Origin: Blastocystis sp. Blastoise
Lineage: Eukaryota > Sar > Bigyra > Opalinata > Blastocystidae
Direction of reading: 5' to 3'
NCBI GenBank assembly: GCA_039096225.1
Contig: JBBPEB010000015.1
Span: 1,575,501-1,639,500 of the forward strand
DNA length: 64,000 bases
The notes under the pieces are model-generated. The model did not search any database, was not told the origin of the DNA, and was given only the letters and a program-made list of their open reading frames with translations. The translations under genes were made by a program, and so were the position numbers. Shown here one piece after another: positions 44,115 through 54,964 of this stretch (position 1 is the first letter of the stretch; the number at the start of each line of letters is the position of its first letter).

Positions 44115-44379
44115 CTATTATTTAAATATATGTATAGAAATATATTACTTTATTATTTTATTATTATTTAAATATATATATATATTTTCTACATTATTTA
44201 ATCATTAATTACTTATATAGTGTGCTGATGTTGTTCAATATGATATTTTATTTGGTAATTATGCTTGGAATACTGTTCCTGAAGGAGAAACTTTGAAATC
44301 GAATATAAAAAGATTAAATGATTGGCTTGAAATTGAGAATTATATAAATAATATTGTTAAACCATCTCTTAAACAATAA
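43224..44379 (+). CDS. 5'(3')-nucleotidase-like HAD phosphatase (NT5C type)
   Basis: The nucleophile motif IAIDMDEVLCYF (DxD) starts almost at the N-terminus, as in cytosolic/mitochondrial 5'(3')-deoxyribonucleotidases. LIIITSRQ (motif II), WLDKHLPDLF, ICNHF and VMIDDNVKYSQE (motif IV DD) follow. Exons 43224-43385, 43433-43480, about 43532-43615, 43699-43799, 43970-44042 and 44221-44379. The 43616-43698 intron is AT-AC. The exon 2/3 junction does not resolve: the only AG acceptor (GAAG at 43541) gives the wrong phase, whereas the protein reads cleanly as ...KYFED then PEVPHCKEVL. An in-frame Met at 43131 would add a hydrophobic N-terminus. Confidence 0.8.
43616..43698 (+). other. U12-type AT-AC intron in the nucleotidase gene
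   Basis: AGA-CAA-TCA is followed by ATATCCTTTT, and the intron ends AAAATAC before TTT-TTA-GAA-AAA-CAA. ATTCTTAAT (43682-43690) puts a branch-like A nine bases from the end. At 83 nt it must be removed to keep TSRQSFLEKQTNNWLDKH intact, which is the order expected of the family. Confidence 0.9.
44044..44111 (+). repeat. (TA)n run in a nucleotidase-gene intron
   Basis: About 68 bp of pure TA directly follow the GTATAT donor. Confidence 0.8.
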
Positions 44380-44775
44380 ATTTATATATATTCATATATA
44401 TGCCATGTGTATGTTTTGTTTTTTATATGTTTCTTACTATATTACTTAGTTTATTTATTATTATTATTATATGTTATCAATACATATCATATATTTGTTA
44501 TTTTTATGAGCATTTTTAAGAATTCACTTTTGATTGTTATTCACATATATATGCATATTTAGTCAATTAATAAAAATGTGTCAAACAAGTAATGCTTAAA
44601 ACTTAAAAACAACTAATTAATTATAGATAAATGTTATTGACATGTATATATATAAATGATTAATTATTCAACAAATTTTTTAATTTTAGAAAATTTAACA
44701 AACAAATATAAGTTTCAAAATTAAAATTACAAAAGAAATTTTTAAAAATAAAAAAGATAGAGTATTCAATTTATA
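44380..44775. other. convergent intergenic region
   Basis: AT-rich spacer between the nucleotidase stop and the Asn-rich ORF on the other strand. No feature seen. Confidence 0.55.
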
Positions 44776-45137
44776 TTATACCCGTGAGAAATAATTGAAT
44801 AGTGTATTTTGTTTTTTGTTATTATTATGTGGATTATTATTATTTAGATTATTATTATTTAGATTATTATTATTTAGATTATTATTATTTAGATTATTAT
44901 TATTTAGATTATTATTATTTAGATTATTATTATTATTATTATATGAAACAGAACTAGGAGTATTTATATTTTGTGTCTGTTGGCTAAACGATTGGAATTG
45001 AAAGGGATTTGGCTGTATCCATATATCATGTAGAAACAATTAAAGAAAATAGCTCATACTTCTAGATTAAAATACTATAATAGTGTACTATATATAAATA
45101 GATAATAAAAAAAAGGATATTATTATCAAAAGTATTC
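44776..45137 (-). CDS. Asn/Leu-repeat exon(s) downstream of importin alpha
   Basis: On the minus strand, ATGAATACTTTTGATAATA (from 45137) joins through an AT-AC intron (45030-45120) to NDIWIQPNPFQFQSFSQQTQ. About six copies of the pentapeptide LNNNN follow, ending KKQNTLFNYFSRV with a stop at 44776. It is either a separate small gene or the true C-terminus of importin alpha in another frame, because open sequence (WTSCDDDFE) precedes the Met within the importin 3' end. Function unknown. Confidence 0.45.
44822..44936 (-). repeat. 15-bp coding minisatellite (LNNNN)
   Basis: Six to seven tandem copies of a 15-bp unit encode LNNNN on the minus strand. The unit differs by two bases from the 15-bp unit in the ML-gene intron at 21525. 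Confidence 0.85.
45030..45120 (-). other. probable U12-type AT-AC intron
   Basis: The donor is ATATCCTTTT, the branch-like motif TTCTTTAAT is at 45047-45039 (A ten bases from the end) and the acceptor is TTTCTAC. It joins GAT-AAT-A to AT-GAT-ATA-TGG in frame. The signals match the other AT-AC introns, but the gene context is uncertain. Confidence 0.7.
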
Positions 45138-45152
45138 ATTTCAAAATCATCA

Positions 45153-45293
45153 TCACAACTCGTCCATTTCTATATATGTATCGATAATATTTAATATATC
45201 TTGACCTTTTTCAATTAAGTGTTCTGGTAATTCCGTATTATAAGCAATATTCTCCAATAGAGAACGATTTTCTAATATAATATGCCGTGTTTG

Positions 45294-45350
<57 letters not shown>

Positions 45351-45872
45351 AATTGACAATGTTCTACTATATATAACAATATATCAACATAAATCAACAT
45401 ATCTCTTGGATCTGAAGTGATCAATCTCTTAAAGAATCCATCAATAACCGCGGGAATTAAAAGACAATGACCATACTCAACCTGATGACATATAAATAAA
45501 TTATGAAAACACATGGCAATTTCTCGTTGAATATCATAATTATTATTCAATATATATATGAGGCAATTAATTAGATTGTCAGTTACAATTGACTTTAGTA
45601 TATCGTTTGAAGATAAAAATACATTTGAAAAACACCATAGTGTTTTCTTAATAATATTGATATCTGGATTATTCAATGATTTACAAAGGAATAAAGAAAT
45701 AGACTCATTTGAAAGTATATTCTTACATAGATCATCTTGATGACTACACATATTCCCTATATATATATATATATTCTATATAATCTATATATTCTATATA
45801 ATCTATATATATATATAATCTATAGAATATATATATTCTATATAATCAATATATTCTATATATTCTATATAA

Positions 45873-45906
<34 letters not shown>

Positions 45907-47478
45907 AATAAAAGAGAGAAGAAGAGATTGAATAGAATTAAAACTATTCTCGTCAGTAGTACTACTTATATTATTACCATGAGAAACATTAGTAGTGGGT
46001 GATATATCGTTTGATATTACCAATGAATTGAAAAAATCACATTTTGAAATGATACATGAAAATATAGAATTATTCATTATTGAATTTGCAATTGATTCTG
46101 ATCTATTTAAAATTATAATTAATATAATAATTCATAATGTTATTAAATAAGATGGAAAATACAAAATAAATGAATAAAACTATATATAACAATATATATT
46201 ATAATTAATATAATAATAATATTTCATTTACTTATATATAATAGAATAGTATATACCTTGAAGATAACGATCTTAGTAGAGAAAATGTTCGATATACAAT
46301 AGTATTATTTTGACTCTATATATAGTAAGAATAATAGTATCACAATTAAAAGAAGAAGTAAAATTTATGATTATAATTATACTCACATTGTATAATATAA
46401 TATTCTATATACATTAATACAACAAGTGCAAATTGATATAATTTGCTGAATCTCATTAGCATTTAATTCCTTATAATCAGTAATAATATAATATACACAC
46501 AAAAGTGTATTATAAATAATTGTATCATCAATATTGTCAGTTATACATAAATTAGTAGACACTGTACTATTAGGAGAATTCCCCAAATTAAAACGCATAT
46601 TCATATCATTATTACATACTAATAAATCATGTAAAAAAGTCAACTATATAATGATATATATATAATAATATATATAATGATATATATATAATAATATATA
46701 TATACAGTTCCAAGTTTAACTATGTAGTCTTTATAATCACTATTTTTATAAATTGCTAAATTACCTTTATATATATAGATTGATTGAATACGATAAGTCT
46801 ATATATATACTAATTGTCCATAGTGAATATATTGTATATTCATTTTTACCACTTGATAAAAAATGTAATAATTGTGGAATAATAAGAGTCAACTATATAT
46901 ATAGCATTATGTTTAATATATTATAATAGTTATTAATTAAGATTCTATTTACTTTTTCAAATCTGTTTACTTCATAATAACTTAAACAAAAAATACATTT
47001 TAACGCTCCAGAAACAAGTTCATAATCGGCTTCTCGCATTAATAATGAGAGATTACTAATTATTCCATAGTCATACATATCTAGAATCTATACATATATA
47101 GTAAATATATAAAAACAATTCAAAAATACATTTTCTACTGATAATGTACCCTCTGTTAGTAGCAAAACTTGAATATGTTCCAATTCTGACAATTCCTTTT
47201 GTTTCTCCTTGCACTATATATAAATATTCATGCTGTATAAGTCCAATTATACATCTAAAGCAGCAACTAATTCTTGAATTTGAATAGATGTCAAAGATTC
47301 GCCTTTTGTATCATAAACAACTCGTCTTTTCTTTTGAATCATATCAGATAAATTTTGCCGATTTTTTCTTATTAGAGTTTTTAAGTATCTCTAATTAGAT
47401 TGTTAGAATGAAGATCCTATTTAAAAATTACCTCATGTAGATCGCCTCCTTCTTTGTTCAGAGATCTCTTTTTATTCA
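45153..47478 (-). CDS. importin alpha (karyopherin alpha)
   Basis: This is the nuclear import adaptor that binds classical NLS cargo through armadillo repeats and importin beta through its N-terminal IBB. Exon 1 gives MNKKRSLNKEGGDLHE. The next exon gives a basic IBB stretch (RYLKTLIRKNRQNLSDMIQKK, split by context). Armadillo-type repeats with the family's ladder residues follow (YTIYSLWTISNLA across a 44-nt intron, KTLWCFSNVFLSS, REIAMCFHNLF). The last exon (ENRSLLENIAYNTELPEHL, ILNIIDTYIEMDEL) has the typical final helix and stops at 45153. Ser/Asn-rich loops (ISPTTNVSHGNNISSTTDE) interrupt one repeat. The C-terminus may instead continue in another frame. Confidence 0.8.
45297..45349 (-). 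repeat. (TA)n intron in importin alpha
   Basis: Pure TA makes up nearly the whole last intron, with GTATAT donor and ATATAG acceptor as part of the run. Confidence 0.8.
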
Positions 47479-48170
47479 TATGTGCTAATTCAAGTGTAAA
47501 AAAAAAATAATAATTGAATCATAATTTCATGATTTTCTCTTTTTCAAAGAGTCAAAAATGATAAAAACCAAAAAGATTTAGTTTGTGATAAGAGTTTTAT
47601 TTTAATTTTCTTTATCAACCAGTTATATCTTACGTGAATTATAAATATATCTACATTTAACTCGATGACAATAGGATTATAGTCAAAAGTAAAATCACTT
47701 GTATTCTTTAATTAGCCATTTGTCTGTCAGAGTCTCAAAGAAACTAGTTTATAAATGTAACTAACATATGCTTGACACTATCAATAATCTTCTTCGTCAT
47801 TCTAAAATGTAAAATACTAATATATTATATGATGGACGTTGATTAACCATATTTTCAGTCAATACTATATTTTTTGAATGGAAAAGTAGCATTTCTAGTT
47901 AAAATAAAAACAATAAATATGATATAATTCATTATCTCCATATTAAGAGCTTTATTATCTTGAAACTTTATGCATTGAATTATGTACTAACTACAAAGAT
48001 TAGAAGTTGTGTTAAACTATTGATTAACAAAACTGAATCGAGAACAACATGTATACATGTTTATAAACCCCAGAAAAGTAAATATATAAATAAAACATAT
48101 GATATAAATTTTATATATAACAACCAATATATATATACATAAAAATATCAAAATAAATTACGGATCTTCT
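47479..48170. other. intergenic region upstream of importin alpha
   Basis: This spacer carries the importin promoter and the 3' flank of the dikinase gene. It has only short chance ORFs (such as 47960-48142) and no RNA gene that I can support. Confidence 0.5.
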
Positions 48171-51100
48171 TTAATTTTCTAATATTTCAACAGTACCTTT
48201 GCTTCCATCAACTCTCAATTTCATTCCTGTTTTAACTTTTTCCATAAGATGTTGTACATTAATAACGCAAGGAATACCTATTTCTCTAGCTACAATACAA
48301 CCATGAGTAAGAGGACCACCTATAGCAATAACAGCAGCAGAAGCAGGTACAAATAATGGAGTCCAACCAGGATCAGCAGCTTCAGCTACTAATATATCTC
48401 CTTTTTGTAAATGACCTTCTTTAGGGTCAGTAACAACTACGGCTCTTCCTTCAACTATACCTGCTGACGTAGGCATTCCTTTTAAGATGTTTTCAGGTAA
48501 ATTCTTTGTTTCATCTTTTGTTTTTTGAGAGACATTAATAATAGCAGTATAAGCAGAAGTAATATAACGAGGTGAACGAATAGTTTTAGCACGAATATAT
48601 ACTCGTTTTCTTTCAGTTATAATAGGTAGAATAGATGGAATATCAAGTTTATTTTGTTCATAATCACATAATTCATCGAGAGAGAAATGGAAAACATCAT
48701 CTCGTTCGGAAATAATACCTTCTTTTAACATTTTATCTGCTAATTTCAATATAACAATACGTTTTGAGATTAATGCAGAAACAACAAAATATTTAGGATG
48801 TTCTCTATACTCAAAAAGTACACGTGCTACAGGGAGATAATAACGGAGATTTGCAGCATCAGAAGGAGATATTTTAGAGCATAACTATATAAAGAAAGTT
48901 GTTGTGATTTTTATAATAAAAAAAAATATAGTTTATGTTGATTAGTTTTAGTATAGAGAGTATATATTATAAATTTGAATGTCTATATATAATACATATA
49001 TACTTCTTCTACGGCTTCATCTGCTTTTCTTTCCAGAGCATCCGGGGATTTTTCATTTATATCCGTAAATGAAGTATTAATAACCATCTGAATAATCAGG
49101 GATGGCTTTTCTTCATATCTATATAGTAGTATATATAATAGACAAAAAATATCATACTAATACTAAAAGAAGAATATTAATAATAAGTATAGTATAATAA
49201 TATAAAGTATAATAATAATTATTATTAATAATACATTCAACATACCTAGGAGTTTCAATCATAACTTCACCTGGTCCTCTTCTACCAAATATATCCATAA
49301 ATCCATTCCATTTTTCATAAAATTGTTTATGGGATGCAAGAGTAGATGAAGACAGAGAGGATATATATGTTTTTATCGTTTCTTCCTCTTCATTCTTTGA
49401 TAGTGTCTATATAAATATATATATGTATATATACAAGAATACTAATATTAAGTTGTTATACTAATTATAACAATATATATATACTAATAACTTCTCTGTG
49501 AATCCATTTTCTTCTTGATCACATTGATTTATAAGAGAATGTAATTCAGCAACTAAGAAATTCATCTTATTCGCGATATTCTCTCTTCGACCACTATAAA
49601 TAGCATCAAAATCGACTTCTTTCATTCCATATTTCTGTAACATTTCAACAATTTTCATTTGAGACATGACAGAAATAACAAATAAAGGTACTATTTTCTG
49701 AAGAGTATATAATTGTGTATAAGGATTTTTAAGTAAAGAAGAAAGAGTAATAGTATTATTAGGATTTGTTTTCAATTCTTTTATTAAATTATTATTATAA
49801 TCTAATATTTCATTTGATATACGTTTAACTTCATTATAAATATCTTCACTATTGTAATGTAAAAACCAGTAATAAACAATAGCTGAAGGGAAATAGCTCA
49901 CTACACCAGAAATCCATTTTTGAAACTGTTTTAAATCGATAGTAGATGAATAATAAGGAAGATCTGATTGTAAATATTCTTTTGAAATCTATAATAATAA
50001 TAATAATAATAATAATATATGTCATAATAATAATATATATCATAATAATAATAATAATAATATGTATATATATATATACATCAATAATTTCTGGATCTGC
50101 TATTCTTTCAAATACACTATAACACAATTTACGTATAATTGTGAAATATAACGCTCCTGCTGTTTCTGTAAATACATATCCACCTATATATCGAATCATT
50201 TGATAATCTTTAAACATAGACTCAACGTAACTACAGTAACTACAGTAAGTCCAAGGACAAGTTAACATTTGTAAATAATTATATCCAACATACGCATGAT
50301 ATTCAAGCTTAAAAGAAGAAGATAATGGATTTAAATCTATATATATTATTATTATAAGTAATATATATATATATATATATATACCATCAGGTATTTCTAA
50401 TAAAGTAGTAATAGGTCTTGCTTGAACTAAATAGATTTGATCTTTATATATACAAAACTCCATATCCATCGGTTTTCCATAATATTTCTCAACATCAACT
50501 GAATACTGACTTATTTTATATATCTATACAAAAAATATATATATTAATAATTATATACAGAATAATAATAATAATAAATAAAAACCTACTTCTTCTTCAG
50601 TAAAACAGGGTTTCTTTCCTTCCTCACCCAATTCCCTCTTTTCTGTACCTCCTTCTTTCTTTGTATATAAAGCATATTGTTGAGTATTAATAATACTTTC
50701 AACAATCTTTAATTCTGTCTTATTATAAGAAACAGGGAAATGTTTACGAATAGACCAATGATCTGTACTTACCATTCCACTTACTAAAGCTTCACCTAAT
50801 CCTAAAACTCCATCTAAAGAAATATGTTCTCGAGAACTTGTTTCAGGATCACAGGAAAATATAACACCAGACTTTTGAGAGGGTACCATTCTTTGAACTA
50901 CAACAGCAATAGAGGAATCAATAATAGGGAAATGTTTTTCATATCGATACAGAATTGCACGAGGAGTATATAATGATGCCCAACATTCAATAACAGCCTT
51001 TTCAATTGCATCCATTTCAATAGGCACATTAATAATAGTATCATGCATACCAGCAAAAGAAGCATCTCCAAGATCCTCAGTTGTTGCAGAAGAACGAATT

Positions 51101-51485
51101 GCAACGAAATTGATGTCAAATAACGGATTATTCTTCATCTTTAGAATATATGCTTTTATATCATCCAAGTATTCATCAGGAAATGGACTTTTTCTAAATA
51201 ACGCAATGATTTCTTCACTAATATCTTCAGCATCTTGAAGGGAAAAAGTAGTACGTAAGTGAACGTCCTTATATTTCTCAGTCAAACAAAGCTTTGATTC
51301 AAAAGCTCTATAGCCTTCAGTGGTTATAATAAAGCCTCCAGGAACAGGAAAGCCACCTTTTGTTAATTTTACCAATGAATACCCTTTACCACCAAGTGTC
51401 TCAACATCACAACTTCCAACAGGATTGGATATCTATATATTGTTATAGTGATTATCTATAAACATACACTTTCTAAATATAACAT
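48171..51485 (-). CDS. PEP synthase / rifampicin phosphotransferase-like dikinase
   Basis: This ATP-grasp phosphotransferase passes the beta phosphate of ATP through a swivelling His domain. Exon 1 is 18 bases (MLYLES, 51485-51468), then 51432 onward. The PPDK N-domain shows VETLGGKGYSLVKL, VAIRSSATTEDLGDASFAGM, VVVQRMVPSQKSGVIFSCDP and KPMDMEFCIYKDQIYLVQARP. A long middle region follows (HAYVGYNYLQMLTCPWTYCS, GGYVFTETAGALYF, FMDIFGRRGPGEVMIETPR). The C-terminus is the His domain: GMPTSAGIVEGRAVVVTDP and GGPLTHGCIVAREIGIPCV, with catalytic His in THG. No PEP/pyruvate-binding TIM barrel follows, which fits the RPH architecture rather than PpsA/PPDK. The true acceptor substrate is unknown. Nine or so GTAT...AG introns prove that it is eukaryotic. 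Confidence 0.85.
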
Positions 51486-52167
51486 TAGTTTAGATAAAAA
51501 CAAAGAAAATCTAATGTAAATTAATTATGAATCCATTTCGATTTTTATTCAAACAGAACACCAAAAAACAAAAGTTAATTGTTGAAAAAAGAATTCTAAA
51601 GAATCCTCTTCCAGTTTATTGACTGTCATGTGGCGTTTTTTGATTGGATATTCAGATTTGTTTCCATGACGTCACGAGAAGAATTCTATTGAAACAGACG
51701 TGTGTTGTATCAACACTTTTTGTAGTATTTTTTATATAATAATGGCAAAAAAAAAGTAATGTTATTCTGAATAAGTTAGTTAAATATTTCTGAATATTGT
51801 ACATAAGTTATCATGTACTTTAAACCATTAATGGACTTATATATATATTTTAAAGTAATTCAAGACTATTTCATGAATAATTGAAAGTATTTTTCATCAA
51901 TACAATATCCATTCTTCTTGTGAATGCTAAATATACTTAGATATAGATGATAATGTTTTCATTTCTTTCAAATGTTTCAATGTTGGCATAGTTATAATTA
52001 ATAATGTCACCACTAAACTGATAGAATGGTATATTTTTTATATACGCATAATAAAAAAGAGTTACTAAGATTTTAATAAATAAAACGACAAAAACCCTCC
52101 AAATCTATATAGTTTTTTGTTGTTCTGAGTCAAATAAGAATGATGGTTCCTTATTTCTTTATTAACT
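51486..52167. promoter_or_regulatory. head-to-head spacer with CRE and ATTGG boxes
   Basis: TGACGTCA (51667-51674) is a perfect CREB/ATF palindrome about 180 bp upstream of the dikinase start, next to TGATTGGA (reverse CCAAT, 51641-51648). The rest of the spacer shows no gene. Confidence 0.4.
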
Positions 52168-52628
52168 ATGAATGACACAGAGACTGAGTATTCATTGGGT
52201 GAATTCCTAGAACGTGTTGAAACCATTAATTCAAATTGTCGAGAATCATCTAAAGAGATTGATAGTCTTGATTTGAGAATAAAAGAGTTAAAGAGTGAAA
52301 TCATTGAAAAACAATCAGTATGTCCAACAATAATTAATTATTTAAACAGTATTTGAAATTGATTTCTATAGGTATTAACAAATACAAATCGAGAAATAGA
52401 ACAAAAACAGAAGATTAATACTCAGGATGAAAACTATGTTTTTGTTAATTCAGAAATCGAGTAATAAATATAAGCATATGATAAATAATAATATAGAGGT
52501 CTCACCACACTAATAGTAGAACTTAAGAATACTCTGTCAAGTGTATGATAATCATTTATTTAATAGAAGTAAATATATAGAAAGAAGAATTACAAAAGCA
52601 GTTTCAAGATAAAAATGATTCTATACAG

Positions 52629-52660
<32 letters not shown>

Positions 52661-53222
52661 TTTTTAGAAATTTGTATTTCTATTTATATATAATAGTAAT
52701 GAATTTATAAATCAATGTAAACAGATTTCATCATTATATAATCAAAAAGAAGAACTTTGTCGTGTCCAAGAAGAGTTTTATATTGATTCAATTCAGAATG
52801 AAATAGAGAAAAGAAAGGATAATGTATATATAGAAGTATATAAAGTAATAATGACAATATGTTATATAGTGTTTAGAATATAAAAAGAATTATTTGGATA
52901 TTGATAAAAGTATAGAACAGATGAATATTATTATTAATCAATATAAGAATAAAATAGAGAATTTATCAAGTCAATCACGTATTTAAAAAATATATACTAT
53001 ATTATATAGAATATATATAGAATGTATAAATAATACTAAGCAGACAGAAATTGATTTATTAAAAACAAAAGTTGATCAACTTCAACATGAATTAGATGTA
53101 CAACAACAATTATTTATTGTATGATTATTTTTATAAGTACATTTAATAGTTTAATATAGAACAAGGAAATTGTAATTCATAATTTAGAAACAAAACGAAA
53201 TGAGTTATTATCCCAGATTTAG
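52168..53222 (+). CDS. coiled-coil protein, unknown family
   Basis: About eight exons with short GTAT...AG introns (36-70 nt) join in frame from MNDTETEYSLGEFLERVETI to NLETKRNELLSQI with a stop at 53220. Nearly the whole protein is predicted coiled coil (SSKEIDSLDLRIKELKSEII, KVDQLQHELDVQQQLF). No globular domain or motif is recognised. Internal exons were joined by frame: ...EIEKRKDN to CLEYKKNYLDIDKS, then QSQCINNTKQTEIDLL. It could belong to a kinetochore, centrosome or flagellar complex, but nothing here decides this. Confidence 0.7.
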
Positions 53223-53413
53223 TATACTTTAATGTATATTTTATAGTTCAAGTCATTGAAATGTTTTGTTGATATAATTTTTATATTCATTTACATATAA
53301 TAAAAAGAACAAAACATAAAATGTTACAACAATCCCAAAAAACATCAAATAAAATAAATTTTTAAAAATTAAACAATTATATAATATAAATATTTTTGAA
53401 GAAATAAATGACA

Positions 53414-54446
53414 TTAATTTCCTTTAGTAGACTCTATATATGGTTTCTTTTGAGATTTATTTGTCCATGAAGAAGATTTATTTTTATACTTTTGAGATTT
53501 TTTCTGATATTGTTTTGATGGATAATTTGAATCCTCATATTTTGTATATGTAGAAGTACCATTAGAAGAAGTATTATTATTAGTAGTAGTAATAGGAGTA
53601 AAAGTTGTAGAAGAAGAAATAGAAGATGATGATGATGATTGTGATGACATATTTGATGACATATCATTTGATTTATTAGCTGTTGATATTATAGAATTAT
53701 CATTTTTATTATTTGTTTTATATATATAATTGTCATTCTTATTATACTTATTATATTTTCTATTTTGTTTGTTTTTCGTATATTTATCATTTGATTTTAC
53801 ATAATTTGTATTTTGTTTAATAAAATAATCGCTATTACCTCTAAATAAACTGTTATTCACATGTATTGATGGATATTGTTTTAGAATGGATTCTAATTTT
53901 GTATTTTGATTATTATATGCATAGAAAGAAGCAATATAGACGATAAGTTCATTAGGGAGTGAAGAAGGAGAATTATTATTATTAAGAATAGTTTTATTAT
54001 TCTTATTGTTATCAGTAGTAGAAATATTACTATTACTTGTAGTACTACTATTATGATCAGAATTATTAGTATTAGAAGAAGAAGAAGAAGAAGAAGAAGA
54101 AGAAGGAATGAAAGTATTAATAAATATATCACTATCCTTTACATTATTATTATATATGAAAGAAGACAAACAGAATAAGACACCTGGTAAATAGATTTGC
54201 TATAAAACAAAAAAAAACTAGTATGTATTATTATAAAAAGAATTCATATTAATAGAATAAAATTATATAATAATAATAAAAAATATTTATTATTCTTATA
54301 TATATACTTTATAATTTGAATAGAATAGAGTAGTAAGAGTTATTAAATTGATATATTCCCGTGAATTTATATAATAATTAGAAAGAGTTTGAAGGAATGA
54401 TATAGGAGGAATTCTTGAATATGTATTCTCAATAGAAGATATTACC

Positions 54447-54477
<31 letters not shown>

Positions 54478-54922
54478 TGAATTGAAATATAGATAGAAAA
54501 AGAAATGCTATATATAACAATATCATATATATTCTATATATACACTAGTTAATGAATTATTAAGGAAAGGACAGAAACTTATCATTTTTATATATAATTC
54601 ATGATTATTTTTTCCTTTAGAAGCAGAAACTGTTAAGTTTTGATTGGAATAGTATTCCCAAATAAGTGAACGGAAGTTCTATAGATATAGAGATAAACCA
54701 TTTCATAATATAATGAAATCATATACATATATATAACTATTATTTACATAAGTTTATGAATAATACTATTATATATATATACAAATGATAATTCTTTAGG
54801 TTTATAGTTTTGAACAATATAATTAGGAAATGACACATTACTATTCTTTGAAAGAGAAGAATCACTAATTACATTGAAGAACTTTTTATATACATCTCTC
54901 TATATAGAAAAGAGAATAAATA

Positions 54923-54964
<42 letters not shown>

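Noticed and set aside
48171-51485. Bacterial contamination for the PEP-synthase/RPH-like gene
   Set aside because: The gene has many introns with the same GTAT...AG signals as its neighbours and identical base composition.
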